Positions 1 through 11,449 of a DNA stretch of 64,000 nucleotides are shown in pieces. A program made the translations under genes and the position numbers. This stretch comes from Lithobates sylvaticus (taxonomy: Eukaryota; Chordata; Amphibia; Anura; Ranidae). The DNA lies in assembly GCA_028564925.1 (NCBI GenBank), contig CM053031.1, positions 92,868,273 to 92,932,272 of the forward strand. The letters are read 5' to 3'. The notes below the pieces were generated by a model. The model was not told the origin of the DNA. It saw nothing but the letters and a program-made list of their open reading frames with translations, and ran no database searches. Each line of letters begins with the position of its first letter. Positions within the stretch are counted from its first letter, which is position 1.

Positions 1-513
1 GAACACACCATTGGTCTCCTCTCCACTGACAGCTCCACGGTCCTGCTGTTTTCCCGGGCAATCGCGGGTGCCCGGCGGACATCGCGGCCGCCGGACACGC
101 GCACCAGGTCCCGAGCATCGCCGACACCCACATTTCTAGCATGTCTTTCCTCTGACAAAGCCCCCCAGCACATAACCTCATAACCCCTTGATCACTCCTC
201 ATATTTTCTAATTTGTCCTCCTTTCCAGTCACTCTCTCCCCTCCCCTCTGTCCATCTACAGAGCATAGAAAAATTTGTACAGACCTCGATCAGCACGTCC
301 CTGCTCCCCTCTCCTCCTTCTGTGTGTGTATACAGAGCGGAGAAGGAGGAGCTTTGATTCACTGACACTGTGCTGTGCTGAACCAGGCTGCCGTCGGGAA
401 GGGGAGACACATCACATGTCACTCTCGGTGCAGTCCATGGGAATGATGTGTCCGGGTCTGGGGCAGATGAAAACCCAAACACATCATTCAAAAACTAGAC
501 AGGTGGCAACCCT
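1..513. repeat. Right part of a terminal-inverted-repeat element, cut by the window edge
   Basis: The segment ends at 513 with GTGGCAACCCT, which on the other strand reads AGGGTTGCCAC. This resembles the ends of the element at 42782-43753 (AGGGTAACCAC and GTGGTCACCCT). The left end lies outside the window, so neither length nor target duplication can be checked. No credible coding region is present; the open frames here are short and overlap on both strands. Class unknown, possibly hAT-like. Confidence 0.4.
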
Positions 514-3207
514 AGCTGTATCTGTGCATGCGCACAATCTTGCAACTTGTGCCATGGTATCACCAGAAGGCAGAAAGGGGTACATACTTAATTCACGCCC
601 TGGCAAGAAAGCCTTGCAGCACGTGAACTACACTATACCAATAGTATTAAAATGTGTCCCTGTTCTGTAACAGAGATGGGGAAGGAACCAACTCAGAACG
701 GTGTACGCCCCCCTAGGTAAGTGCTAGGATAAGATAAGTTAGTATTAGTTGTGTTTTTTGATAGGTAAATTTAGTTGCCACACTGTAGTCATGTGACTAC
801 ATATATTTGGTGGGCAAAAACATATTCTGTTCACCATATTCAGTATAGCTGTAATCTGCTAGTAAGGTCTGCTCAGTGTGCTCAGCTGCTAACAGTCTGG
901 CCTATGACTTTCTCTGTATCCAGGAAACTAGAGAAGTTTCTGGATAATAAGAGTGAAGCTATGCAGATGGCAAAATGAATATTGATACAGCCCTGGCCTA
1001 TCCCTAGAGGCAGGCTCTGAAGGCATGCTGGGTAACTGTATATATTCAGTGAGCACACTGAGCTCTGGATCTTTTCCCAGAGTGGATTAGTCCAGCCTGG
1101 GGGGGGCACGCTGCCCTCCCAGGCAGAAGCTGCTGTTGGTGAGGCCCCAGGTGGGTGAGGGGAGGAATGCTGAGACCCAGGTGCTAAGGAGAAGCTAACT
1201 GAGGGAAGCTGTCTGCCAAAGATCTGTCTGGTATCACTGGAAGGTGTCACTTGGAAGATTGAAAGGAGGCTGCCATCTTTTCTTGGCTTGTGAGTACAGA
1301 CACTGAGAGATCTTGGGGACCTTATAGTCAGTTGTGGGTCTGCTAAAGGGGTCTGGTGTGCTGAAGGTGTTCTGAAAAGCTTTGTCCACATTATCTCCTA
1401 CTTAAAGGGACTCTGTTCTTATGGCTCTAATTGCTACTCAAGCTGAAGTCCACTGTTGGTTACAAGCCTGGTTTTTATTATAGCTTGCTCAGAAAGTCCT
1501 TAAGTTCTACATAGTTGTAATCTTTGGAGTATCCCACCACTTCCCTCAACCTATCTAAGTTTTCAAAAAATAAAAACCACAAAAACAACATCCCCTAGAC
1601 TGGTCCTTGAAGAAAGAGTGAATGACCCTGTTTTGTGCCTGGCTGCAGGCAGAAGTTTGGGAAGAGCTGGTCAGTAATCCTGCGACTCCTATGGGAGTAG
1701 CGCTACAACAGGTTCAGGTAATGGGTTTAGGTCCACTTTGATGTCCTTTTGACAATATTTAAGCAGACAGGAAGGAAGCGAAACTCTCCACCAACTGCAA
1801 CACAGACACTTTTTTTTGTAGGGTAGTGGCAGGCTGAAGCCCCTGTTACACTCTTTTTTCCTGTTCCTGTGAAGGGAACATTACTCAAAATGAGCTTGGA
1901 TAGAAGTAAAAAACAGACAGGGGTTTTATCCCTTCCCCACTCTATATACAGCAAAAAAAAAAAAAGGTTTTTAGCTTGACGTACATTTCACAGCATTTAG
2001 TTGCATACGGATTTGGATGTTTATCCTATTTAGGCAATGGTGGCAATAAAAAAGTGCACCCAAATCTACATTAAGTAACTTATTTTTGTGTAAATTCCTA
2101 AAGGTCTTTAAACAGCATTTCCATGTTTAGACAGCCCATAATAAACCTTTTTTGGTAATTAAAGGTTTTCAGTATTGATGTGACTGATGCTCAAATTACT
2201 TTGGGGAACTATATGCTGGGAAATATTTTACTGGCTATTTTCACATTAACATTAGCAGCTGCAAGACAAGGATTACAAAATGATGACATTTATGTATGTG
2301 TATTGCACAACAAAGTATTCCCAGAGTATATGCAGATTATTAGGATAAGTGGTCTCAGCCCATAACTAACCTAGAATCATAAATTGTTTTGTAAGGGCTG
2401 ACTTAATTCTAAAATTAGTAAAACATTTAAGTAACAGAGTTGCTGGACTTGCTCTAGTTTGTTAGTAAGCTTTCAACCAGCATAAGTGCCATGTCACACA
2501 TACAATTTTGTAGCAGCAATTCCTCACAACTACAAATCACTACTGCCAGCAATTAAAACAAATTTGTAGATAGCTACATAACTGGTGTAGTCTCTGGCGA
2601 TTTGTTGCTGCTTCAGATAATATAGTACTACATCATTAGGCTATACTCATTCAGTGATTTGCATCTAATCCATAGCAACTAATGCAGAGCCATTGTCATT
2701 GATGAATTTGTCGCTGAAATGAAACACTGCTTAAACTCAATCACTGTGTGGCTCAGCTACAAATCACTGTAAAATTAGCTAGTCCAAAAATCTATAGAAA
2801 TAAATATTACAGTCACTGGCTCTCTGCTTACTGAAGACCGAGAACTAAGCAATCAGGGGTCTTTGCTCGCTCAGTTCTCAAGCGGTGGAGGACAGATGCA
2901 GCATCGGATCGGTGCTGCATCTTCATAGATATGTATGAATGTTTATTTCTCGAGAATCCCACACTTCTCTTTTAAAATAAAACTGACAAGCAAAATCTTC
3001 CATCCTACCTACTGCTGCCTTATACGTAGTGCAGCAATGAATGACACACATTATACAAACCACAAAGTCAGACTGTTAAGGCTACTTTAACACTACTCCA
3101 TTGCAAAACCTCATATGCATTTCTGCTGCACTTTTTACCACATTTGTGGTGCATTTCTGGTATCTGTGAAAAAACTTGTGACTTAAAAACGCAACTGCGG
3201 GTGCGTT
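514..3207. other. Anonymous DNA without a recognisable gene
   Basis: No open frame exceeds about 170 codons and none resembles a known family. Composition is ordinary AT-rich intergenic sequence. The last ~125 bases (about 3085-3207) are the left part of an interrupted repeat whose right part resumes at 11450; the L1 element at 3223 landed in it. Confidence 0.6.
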
Positions 3208-3222
3208 TCTGATGTATTTTTG

Positions 3223-3564
3223 TGTTTCAAATCTTACTTTATTTCCATTTTCACATCTTAACAAACATAAAACTTTGCAGTTACATGTATTATACAGGCA
3301 TTTACAGTTGTGTCTGTTTATAACTCCATAGTTTCTTATTCCTGTACTTTTGCGTGTTAGTTATATATGGTTGCTATTACTTTCATTCTTTCTCCCCATC
3401 ATATGTCATTAAAACTTATCAAACAATCTATCATACTCTCTTCATTCATATTAGTGTCCAGTAGAGAAAAAAAAAGAAAAAAGAGAGAGAAAAAAAAAAA
3501 AAAAAAAAAAAAAACAAAGGATTTTGACAAGGTCTCTCCCATCCTCCCTCCTCCCCTCTCCCTC
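3223..3564 (-). other. 3' UTR of the intact L1
   Basis: Between the ORF2 stop and the target duplication. It starts with a pyrimidine-rich block in element sense (seen on the plus strand as the A/G tract at about 3469-3515). It closes with a polyadenylation-like AATAAA near 3240 and an A-rich end abutting the target duplication. Confidence 0.75.
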
Positions 3565-6500
3565 TCATATCGTCCGCAGCAATAAGGACGACATCCTATA
3601 GTCTTTCCATTTTTGCCAAGTTTCGTTTATGTGATCTTTGGGATCCTCCTCCTTTATAATCCTCTCTTCCAGTGAACGCATATCATCCATTTCTATGATC
3701 CATTCCTCAATTGAGGGTGCTATATTGTTTTTCCACTTCCTTGCTATTACTGTTCTAGCTGCGGTTAAACAGTGTTTTAGTATCCCTTTTCTTATCTTTT
3801 TGATCGTACCTGGTATCATTGATAAAATAGCGATCTTTATTTCTGGTTGTATGTTTATATCTGTCATCTCGCTATATATCTTAAATATTTTTTCCCAGAA
3901 TATGTACACCTTTGGGCATAAAAACCAGATATGTGACATAGTCCCGGCTGCTTCTTGACATCTCCAACAGGTGCTATCATTTTCTACATTAATTTTATAC
4001 AGGTCAATTGGGCATTTATACCATCTCACTAGTAATTTGTAGTTTCTTTCCTGATGCCTATTGGATAGAGACATTTTGTGTGTTAGTAAAATTGCTTTGT
4101 CCCATTTCTCTCTGGGTATGGCCTCTTCCATCTCCTGTTCCCATTTTCTTACATACTTTAACTCTTGTGTGTTACTGTTTGAGATTAAATATTTATATAT
4201 ATTGGAGAGATTATGTATGGGTCTTTGTTCTTGTAATAATAATGTTTCCAATGTTGTGGGTGTTCTGTCCAGTATTCCTGTTTTCTCAAGAGTATTTATA
4301 TATTCCTGAAGCTGTCTGTGTTGTATCCATTTGTGTGCATGTTCTCTACCCATGTCTTCTAGTCGAATAAGTTTTTTGTTCTCCATTGTTTGTACTATTC
4401 TGATGTTGTCTTTTTTCTCCCATTTTAAAAAGGTTCTGGATTCATTTGCTGGGGGGAAATCGGGATTGCCGAAGAGGGGTGTCATTGGGCCTATATATGA
4501 TGACCCTATTCCCCTTTTCATCAGTCCGTCCCATGTTTTCAGTGTTGCTTCAATCAAAAATGGCATTTCTTGTCTTAATGGTCTATTCTCTTTTTTTATC
4601 CATGGTAGTATTTTTAAATTTATATTCATAATTTCTTCCTCTAGTTCCACCCATTGTTTAGTTCCTTTATTATGAAACCAATCCAGAATCCTAGTGATCA
4701 GGGATGCCTTTAGGTATGTGGATAAATCCGGAAGAGCCAAACCCCCGTCTTTTTTAGATCTTATAAGTGTTTCCCTGCTGACTCTTGCTGGTTTACCCGC
4801 CCAGATGAAGCTGCCTATCAGTTTTCGTAGAGTATTCAATATGTTTTTGAGGGGAAATATTGGAACTGTTTGGAATATATATAGTATTTTGGGAAGTATG
4901 TCCATTTTTATAATATTTATACGCCCTGTCCAAGAGAAAATCCCTTTGTTGTAGTTTTGAAGTAGTTTCGTTATTTTTTGTATTAGTGGGACATAGTTGT
5001 TTTCTTGGAGTTTTCTGATGTCATTGGGGATAAATATTCCTAGGTATTTAATAGTACTAATTTGCCATTTAAAAGAGAAATTCCTTTTAAGGGTATCAAC
5101 AGTGTTTGTAGTAAGTGAAATGTTTAAGGCTTCCGTTTTATTATAATTAACTTTGAAGTTACTAACTTCAGCAAAGCGTTTGAATTCTTTTATTAGATTG
5201 GGTAGCGTCACTATGGGGTTTGTAATATATAATAATAGATCATCTGCGTATCCTGAAAGTTTATATTCCTGATCTTTTATTCTAATTCCTTGTATATCCT
5301 TATTTATCCGGATTGCTGTCATCAGATGTTCCATAGTTAAAACATATATCAGTGGGGATAAGGGACATCCCTGTCTGGTTCCGTTTCGTATTGTTATCGT
5401 GTCTGATAATTCCCCATTTGCTCGAATTTTGGCCGTTGGATTCTGATATAGAACCAGAATCTTTTCTAATAATCTAGGGCCCAGTCCCCATTGTTTCAAT
5501 GTCTCTTCAAAGAATCGCCATCCCACCCTGTCGAACGCTTTTTCAGCGTCTACTGCCAATAGACAGGATGGGATGGCGTGTCTTTTCGCATATTCGACTA
5601 ATGTCAAAGTTTTAAGGGTGTTATCTCTCGCTTCTCTTCCCTCCACGAATCCTACTTGGTCTAAATGTATCGTTGTTGGTAGTTTAGGGGTAAGCCTATT
5701 GGCTATAACTTTAGAGTAGATTCGGAGATCTATATTCGTCAGGGAGATCGGTCTATAGTTTCCACATAGTGTATGGTCTTTATCAGGTTTGGGTATGAGA
5801 GATATATATGCCTGCATACTTTGTGATACAAATGGCTGAGCTATAGATACAGAGTTAAATGTGCGTTTTAAAACTGGGATAAGCAGGTCTTTGTATAATT
5901 TATAAAAGCGTGGGGTAAATCCGTCAGGCCCTGGGCTTTTACCTATTGTCAGTGAGTCTATTACTATTTGTATTTCCGTTTCTGAGAATTCATTCTCAAG
6001 TTGTTCTATATCGCTATCAGGTAGTGGTGGTATCGGGGTTTCTATTATGTATTGTTTTACCTTTTGGTCAAGGTCTTCTAGGTTTTGTTTTGTTAGTCGG
6101 TTAGGTAGGTTATATAGCCCAGAGTAAAATGTATGGAAAGTTTCCATAATCTTTTTGGGATCATACGTCAGTTCCCCTGAGTCTGTTTTAATTTTGGGAA
6201 TTGATGTAGTTCTTGTTTGTTGTTTTAAAGCTCCAGCTAATATTTTACCTGGTTTATTCTCTTGATGGTAATATAGGGCGCGATTTTTGTCTCTAATTCG
6301 AAGTGATTGTTCATTCAATATCGTTCTCAACTCTACTCTTTTATCCGAGAGGACCATTAATGTTTCTCGTGTTGTATTCTGTTTATGGTGTTTCTCTAAT
6401 GCCGAAATTTCTTGTATCAATTCTTTTAACCTATTGTTTTTCATTTTTTTTAATCTAGACCCATGTTTAATAAAGAGGCCCCTTATTATACATTTAAGGG

Positions 6501-7365
6501 CTTCCCATTGATTTGGGAGTGATGTATTGTCTTCTATGTGGTCTGATGTAAAGTTCAATATCGCGGAAGCAATTTCAGTTCTACAGGATTCATCAAATAG
6601 TAAATTATCATTTAATTTCCATGTACCTCTAGGCATACTTTTATTTATTGTATCTATAGTTAGGTAGATGGGTGCATGGTCTGACCATATGAAATTCCCT
6701 ATCTCGGGGGTAGAGGTTGTTGCAATCGCCGAGGAGTTTATCAAAAAGTAGTCCAGTCTATGGTATGTATCGTGTACCTGGGAGTAATATGTATAGTCTT
6801 TTATACTTGGATTTGTTATTCTCCATATATCTATTAGTTGGTATTGTTCTAGTAGTTTTTTAAATGCTCTTTTCTCACTTTTCTTTTGAGGTCCTGTCTT
6901 TGATGTGGTATCCATATTTCGATCTAGAACAAAATTGAAGTCTCCTCCAATTATGATTGTCCCTTCTGCTTTAATCATCATCTTTGTTAGTAGTTGAATG
7001 CCTGTTTTTATTTGATCTATATTTGGTAGATAGATATTAATAAAAGTGTATATCTGTCCGTATATATTCAGCTTTAGCAATAGTGCTCTGCCCTCTCGAC
7101 TTGTCCATTTTTCTAAAACCTGATGAGGTATTGAGTTATGAATTACTATTGAGACCCCTCTGGATTTTGAATATGGGTATGTATCGTGATACCAGTTGGG
7201 ATATTGTCTATTCTGTATGTTTGGTAGTTGATTTGTACGGAAGTGCGTTTCCTGGAAGAGAATAATTCCTACATTTTGTTTCTGGAGAGAATATAAGATT
7301 TGTGATCTCTTAGATGCTACATTTAGTCCCCTTGTATTGAAAGAACAAACTTTAATAGCTGTCAT
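3565..7365 (-). CDS. L1 ORF2: AP-endonuclease / reverse transcriptase
   Basis: The 1266-residue open frame encodes the enzymatic protein of the LINE. The N-terminal ~230 residues form an exonuclease-endonuclease-phosphatase fold that nicks the target: SFNTRG at the start, QETHF near residue 38, GGDFN near 140 and SDHAPI near 228 supply the usual Asn, Glu, Asp and Asp-His positions. The reverse transcriptase spans roughly residues 490-770. It shows IPKPDKD, NYRPISLTN, a VDAEKAFDR catalytic Asp near 602, GTRQGCPLSPL, and YADD near 706-709 (bases 5239-5250). A CWRCQ...H...C zinc-knuckle-like motif sits near 1130-1155, as in L1 ORF2. The MTAIKVCSFNTRG start is the normal beginning for the clade. 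No stop or frameshift is visible. It follows ORF1 after an unusually long spacer. Confidence 0.95.
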   Translation of the reverse strand: MTAIKVCSFNTRGLNVASKRSQILYSLQKQNVGIILFQETHFRTNQLPNIQNRQYPNWYHDTYPYSKSRGVSIVIHNSIPHQVLEKWTSREGRALLLKLNIYGQIYTFINIYLPNIDQIKTGIQLLTKMMIKAEGTIIIGGDFNFVLDRNMDTTSKTGPQKKSEKRAFKKLLEQYQLIDIWRITNPSIKDYTYYSQVHDTYHRLDYFLINSSAIATTSTPEIGNFIWSDHAPIYLTIDTINKSMPRGTWKLNDNLLFDESCRTEIASAILNFTSDHIEDNTSLPNQWEALKCIIRGLFIKHGSRLKKMKNNRLKELIQEISALEKHHKQNTTRETLMVLSDKRVELRTILNEQSLRIRDKNRALYYHQENKPGKILAGALKQQTRTTSIPKIKTDSGELTYDPKKIMETFHTFYSGLYNLPNRLTKQNLEDLDQKVKQYIIETPIPPLPDSDIEQLENEFSETEIQIVIDSLTIGKSPGPDGFTPRFYKLYKDLLIPVLKRTFNSVSIAQPFVSQSMQAYISLIPKPDKDHTLCGNYRPISLTNIDLRIYSKVIANRLTPKLPTTIHLDQVGFVEGREARDNTLKTLTLVEYAKRHAIPSCLLAVDAEKAFDRVGWRFFEETLKQWGLGPRLLEKILVLYQNPTAKIRANGELSDTITIRNGTRQGCPLSPLIYVLTMEHLMTAIRINKDIQGIRIKDQEYKLSGYADDLLLYITNPIVTLPNLIKEFKRFAEVSNFKVNYNKTEALNISLTTNTVDTLKRNFSFKWQISTIKYLGIFIPNDIRKLQENNYVPLIQKITKLLQNYNKGIFSWTGRINIIKMDILPKILYIFQTVPIFPLKNILNTLRKLIGSFIWAGKPARVSRETLIRSKKDGGLALPDLSTYLKASLITRILDWFHNKGTKQWVELEEEIMNINLKILPWIKKENRPLRQEMPFLIEATLKTWDGLMKRGIGSSYIGPMTPLFGNPDFPPANESRTFLKWEKKDNIRIVQTMENKKLIRLEDMGREHAHKWIQHRQLQEYINTLEKTGILDRTPTTLETLLLQEQRPIHNLSNIYKYLISNSNTQELKYVRKWEQEMEEAIPREKWDKAILLTHKMSLSNRHQERNYKLLVRWYKCPIDLYKINVENDSTCWRCQEAAGTMSHIWFLCPKVYIFWEKIFKIYSEMTDINIQPEIKIAILSMIPGTIKKIRKGILKHCLTAARTVIARKWKNNIAPSIEEWIIEMDDMRSLEERIIKEEDPKDHINETWQKWKDYRMSSLLLRTI

Positions 7366-8419
7366 ATTTCGACAATAGGGGGTCTAGAGGAGGGAAGAGG
7401 GAGAGAGCAAAAGGGGGGGGGAGAGGGGAAGAGGGAGAAGGAAAGAGAGAGAGAAAAGAAAAAGAAAAAAGAAGGAAGGGAGAGAAAAAAAAAAAAAAAA
7501 AAAAAAAAATTAAAAAAAAAAATTAATATTTTTTATTCTTTTTAAAAAAAGCTTCTCTTCTGTAGTTCACATTCACTCGTACTAAGAGTCAAGTGCTCTT
7601 TGGTGTTCTACTCACTTATAATTTAAACTTTCATACTTTATCATTCTCTAAATGACTCATTGAGTCTACCCTTACAATGTAAGTTCCCTATTTGGGGGTA
7701 TATAGGGATTTCCTTAGGGTTAGGACATGTCCCTGGTCTGGGAATAGTTTAGTTTAAATAATGTAGGATTTTAATGGGTATTTTAATCCTACATCTTATT
7801 TATCACCTTCATGAGCTATTATTATTGTGTTACTTATGTTTGTTCTCCTATCCTCTTCCCCTCCCCCTCCCCCCTCACCTTTGAAGTTATATTTGAAAGC
7901 CGACAGTTTATGTGGTATATATACGTCTTTTCCATTCTGTTATTCCATTATTACAGATTGGTATTTGGGTTGTTTCCCATGGATACAATGTGGTTTATTG
8001 GTGCATAATCTATACAGTTTATTTCCTCTGCTCTTCGTTGTGGGGATAGAGTGGGCAGGGAGAGAAGGAGAGAGAGAAGGGAGGAAAAGGAGAGGGAAAG
8101 GAAAAAGGAAAAAAAAAAAAAATAAAAAAAAAAAATAAAAAAACCTAGAGGAAAAAAAGGGGAGGAAATTTTCTCTCTCTCCTCCACCCCACCCACTCCC
8201 TCCCCTCCGCAGAGGGTCGTTTTTTTTTTGGAGGGCAGAGGAAGATTGAATCAATTGTATCCAATGGGGGCAAACCAATTTCCCAAAAGCCCACAGCTCA
8301 TAAGTGTCCATTTTTCAGGTACATTACAAGTTATACATTTTTATCATATTTTCATTATATTCTGACATATTATATTTATAACTCTATGCATTTAAAAAAA
8401 AAAAAAAAAAAAAAAAAAA

Positions 8420-8450
<31 letters not shown>

Positions 8451-9121
8451 TATTTTTATAAAAAAAAAAAAAAAAAAAATAAAAATTTTTTTTTAAAAAA
8501 TTTAAAAAAAAAAAATAAAAGGGGGGGGAGCACATAGGGGGGGAGGGGAGGCCAATTCTTTTGGAATCTCCCCAATCCCCCTTGTTCTCCTCCCTCGTTC
8601 CATTTCCCCCTCTTCTAGAGATGTGTGTGTAAGTAATAGATTTTAAATTGTGTCTGGTGTGTCCGTGTCGTGTGTATATAATATTAGTGTACAGGCATGT
8701 GATCGGTGTATCCCTTTCCCTTCTACCCTTCCCTCCCCGGTCCTATGTCCGCCCCCAAAAATGTGAGTCCTTGTGTAGATATGGTAAAGTTATGTGATGT
8801 GTTTCAAAAAAAAAAAAAAAAAAAATTTTTTTTTTTTGTGCCCCTATTCATGCTCAAATGATTCTGGTCTTTCCCTGATCACTTCTAATATTAACATTGT
8901 TTCCTCTTTATCTATTACATATCCACAGTGTATATTGTGATGGTTACTGTTTGTACCCTATTCCTAAACCTCCCTCTTTTCTCCCTCCCCTCACCCTCCC
9001 ATCTCCCCCTTCTCCGGAAAAAGAAGGAGAGGGGGAAAAAAAAAAAAAAAAAAAGGGGAGAAGGGGGGAAATTGTGTATCTCTTTCCCTTCTCTTTCCCC
9101 CTCATTTCATTCTGAAGAGAT
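7366..9121 (-). other. 1.76-kb L1 inter-ORF spacer, pyrimidine-rich in element sense
   Basis: Typical mammalian L1 inter-ORF spacers are tens of bases; this one is 1756. In element sense it holds repeated C/T-rich and poly-T blocks, seen on the plus strand as A/G tracts near 7385-7520, 8040-8160, 8390-8525, 8805-8840 and 9025-9070. AT-rich unique sequence separates them. No convincing ORF is present. It may have grown by microsatellite expansion or may assist ORF2 translation; the sequence alone cannot decide. Confidence 0.7.
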
Positions 9122-10162
9122 TTAATATATCTGGGCCCACAAGGGCAGTTCTATCAGAGGGAGTCCCAAATGGTTGAGGAATTCTTGTAGATCTTCAATA
9201 CTCCGAAACACCGTCTTCTGGCCTTCTTGGTACACTATTACTTGAAAGGGGGATCCCCATTTGTAAAGGAATCCCTTCTCTCTCAATAGCTCCAGTAGTG
9301 GTTTCACCGCTCTTCTCTTATTTAATGTATGTTTAGATAGATCTTGTAAGAATATAAGTTGAGCTCCCTCATACTTGAATTCCCTTTGTGTTCTTGCTGC
9401 TATCATTATATTTTCTTTGGTTTGAAAAAAATGTATTCTACATATTATGTCTCTAGGTCTCGTTTGATTGGGATCTCTGGGTCCTTGAATTCTGTGTGCT
9501 CGATCGATCTCTATTGCTGTTGTCTCAGGTTGTTGTAATAAAATATTAAATATATGTTGTAATATTTGTTTCAGATTCTCGGTGTCTACTGATTCTGGAA
9601 GTCCTCTTATTTTTATATTATTACGTCTATTCTTATTCTCGAGTTCATCTGTTGAATCTCTTATTTGTTTTATTAATCGATCGTGTTCTATTATTTTTTC
9701 TTCCAGGGTAAGTGTTTTCTGGTCGATCGTCAGGATTTTGGCATCTATGATATTCATATGCTCTTGGGTGTCTATTAAGGATACCTTCAAAGAATTTATT
9801 TGCTCTTTATATGTAGTCTCTAATCTATAGACATAATTATCCATATCCTCTTTAGTTGGTAGTGATTTTAAGTGTGTCTGTATGTCCCAGTTGGGATTGT
9901 TTGTTGGTCTCGTTGTGTCCATTATGGGATATTGTGTACTCCCTGTGGGGCTATTGTTGAGTGGGAGCTCTGGGCTCATACTGGGTGAAGCAAAATGCAA
10001 TTCAGTGGAAGTCTCTGCGTCTTGTTGTGGCGATATTAATGGCTGTTTGAAAAACCCCTTTATATCTGAGTTCTGTGCAGATTGTGGCTTAATCTGATTT
10101 TTTGTTGTTCCACCTGTGGATCCTCTCTTTGTTTTCTGAGTGTGTATACTTTTTGGTGGCAT
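9122..10162 (-). CDS. L1 ORF1: coiled-coil RNA-binding protein
   Basis: A 346-residue protein starting MPPKSIHTQK. The open frame extends upstream to 10291, but that extension translates the poly-T tract (plus-strand A-run at 10213-10245) into a run of Phe, so the ATG at 10162-10160 is the likelier start. The N-terminal ~95 residues are Ser/Thr/Pro-rich. Residues about 100-175 have heptad-like Leu/Ile spacing of a coiled coil. NRRNNIKIRGLPE near 178 begins the RRM typical of L1 ORF1p, followed by a C-terminal domain with REFKYEGAQLIFLQD and an aromatic end. In the family this protein trimerises and coats the element RNA as a chaperone. The frame is intact. Confidence 0.88.
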   Translation of the reverse strand: MPPKSIHTQKTKRGSTGGTTKNQIKPQSAQNSDIKGFFKQPLISPQQDAETSTELHFASPSMSPELPLNNSPTGSTQYPIMDTTRPTNNPNWDIQTHLKSLPTKEDMDNYVYRLETTYKEQINSLKVSLIDTQEHMNIIDAKILTIDQKTLTLEEKIIEHDRLIKQIRDSTDELENKNRRNNIKIRGLPESVDTENLKQILQHIFNILLQQPETTAIEIDRAHRIQGPRDPNQTRPRDIICRIHFFQTKENIMIAARTQREFKYEGAQLIFLQDLSKHTLNKRRAVKPLLELLREKGFLYKWGSPFQVIVYQEGQKTVFRSIEDLQEFLNHLGLPLIELPLWAQIY

Positions 10163-10212
10163 CCTTATAGAGTTTTTATCTGTTTCAAAGTAGTAGATGG
10201 AAAGCAAACAAC

Positions 10213-10247
<35 letters not shown>

Positions 10248-11434
10248 AGAAACCTTTTCCTCTCAAGAGAAGTGTATATTCCACTGATCATATATTCTAT
10301 ATATATATGGAATGTTGTTCTCTTGGGTAGTTGTAGGGGTCTTTCTTATAACTTTTTTAATCTGTCTGGTGGGGAGGTATCTCCCGGGTTGCACTATCTT
10401 CACCCCCAATTTAAATCCTTTTTTAGCCGTCCATTTTTCATTAGGTTAAACTTCCCCTTTTTTTCTCTTTTTTTTTCCTTTCCTTTCTTTTCAAAACTCT
10501 TTATTGTACTCTGTATTCTTTGTTAACTGTCAGCAAGGTTTATCAGATATACCAGGAATATCTTTAATGGGTATTCTGTACAGTTATGTAATTAATTATT
10601 TAACCCTTTTACGGTGAGGTCTTTCTCTCTACAGGAGGGTTATATTTGGGTGTTTTTCTGCTGGTTTCTGTAGGTCCCACTACAGTGTAGGTCTCACTAG
10701 AGTGACGTGACGTTTATGCCCTTAATACCCTTTATTATACAGTTATTCCTTTTCAGTTTTTATGCCATAGCACATATCCAAAGGGAAAAAGAAAAAGGAA
10801 AAAAACGGGGTTTTTTTGTCGGTCCCCTCCGCTTTACCTTTAGTCTGTAGGGTATATGAGATGGGGTACTTATCTGCTGGTTCCGTTAGTCCTGCACAGT
10901 CACTCTAGGGATTCCCTGTGGAGACCTCCGCTTCATGTAGTCTTCACAGCGGTGGTTGCTGCAACATTGGTCTGTTGTGTTACCTTCCCAGGCCGTTTGG
11001 TATCTCCGCGTGCGACGGGCCGTCGAATCCACACGGTTTGTATGGCGTGTATCCCGTTCGGTATATCCCGGCTTCGGCCGAAGGGGGGTCTTTAGTCAGC
11101 ACTCTGGGGACGCCTCGTTCCCATCACTGCAGGTAAGAGATCGCTGGGAACTTTTTCTGTCTCTCTTGGGATTATATCCCAGCGCTTTTCTTGGAGCCTT
11201 TTCACCGCTATTTGCGCTTTCCGCCAGCCAGCAAGCTAAGCTGCAGAGAGGTTGAAAAGATGTGTCCTTCAGCTGTGGTCAGAGCAGCATATCGTCGGCT
11301 TAGGGAGGGTGGGTGGGGATCATCTGTAGCTCATTGTGGTCAGCTGCAGGTCGTCTCCCAGACCTAGGAGGAGCTCCTTCGCTACACGTCCATCCTGTTC
11401 AATCCCCTTCCCCCCTGATGCTCCAGCAATTAGC
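10163..11434 (-). promoter_or_regulatory. 5' UTR and presumed internal promoter of the intact L1
   Basis: The 1.27 kb between the upstream target duplication and the ORF1 start. The outer ~500 bases (about 10950-11434) are more GC- and CpG-rich than the rest of the element, as expected of a LINE internal promoter. A pure T tract in element sense lies at 10213-10245 just upstream of the ORF1 ATG. Promoter function is inferred from position only. Confidence 0.55.
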
Positions 11435-11449
11435 TCTGATGTATTTTTG

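Larger units (their letters stand above)
3223..11434 (-). mobile_element. Full-length L1-type (Tx1/L1 clade) LINE, apparently intact
   Basis: This is an 8.2-kb non-LTR retrotransposon read right to left: 5' UTR (10163-11434), ORF1 (9122-10162), a long inter-ORF spacer (7366-9121), ORF2 (3565-7365) and 3' UTR (3223-3564). A perfect 15-bp target-site duplication, tctgatgtatttttg, lies at 3208-3222 and 11435-11449. Both ORFs are uninterrupted. An intact coding body plus an undecayed target duplication indicates a young, possibly still competent copy. The 3' UTR carries AATAAA on the minus strand near 3240 and ends in an A-rich stretch. Members of this clade move by target-primed reverse transcription using the ORF2 endonuclease and reverse transcriptase. 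Confidence 0.93.

Noticed and set aside
882-1391. A 169-codon minus-strand frame
   Set aside because: No family resemblance, and length is compatible with chance in this composition; there is no conserved motif or splice context.
3638-4954. Several plus-strand open frames
   Set aside because: They are the antisense of the L1 ORF2, hydrophobic by virtue of its A-rich codons.
10163-10291. N-terminal extension of L1 ORF1 with a run of Phe
   Set aside because: It is encoded by a homopolymer tract; the family-like start is the ATG at 10162-10160.
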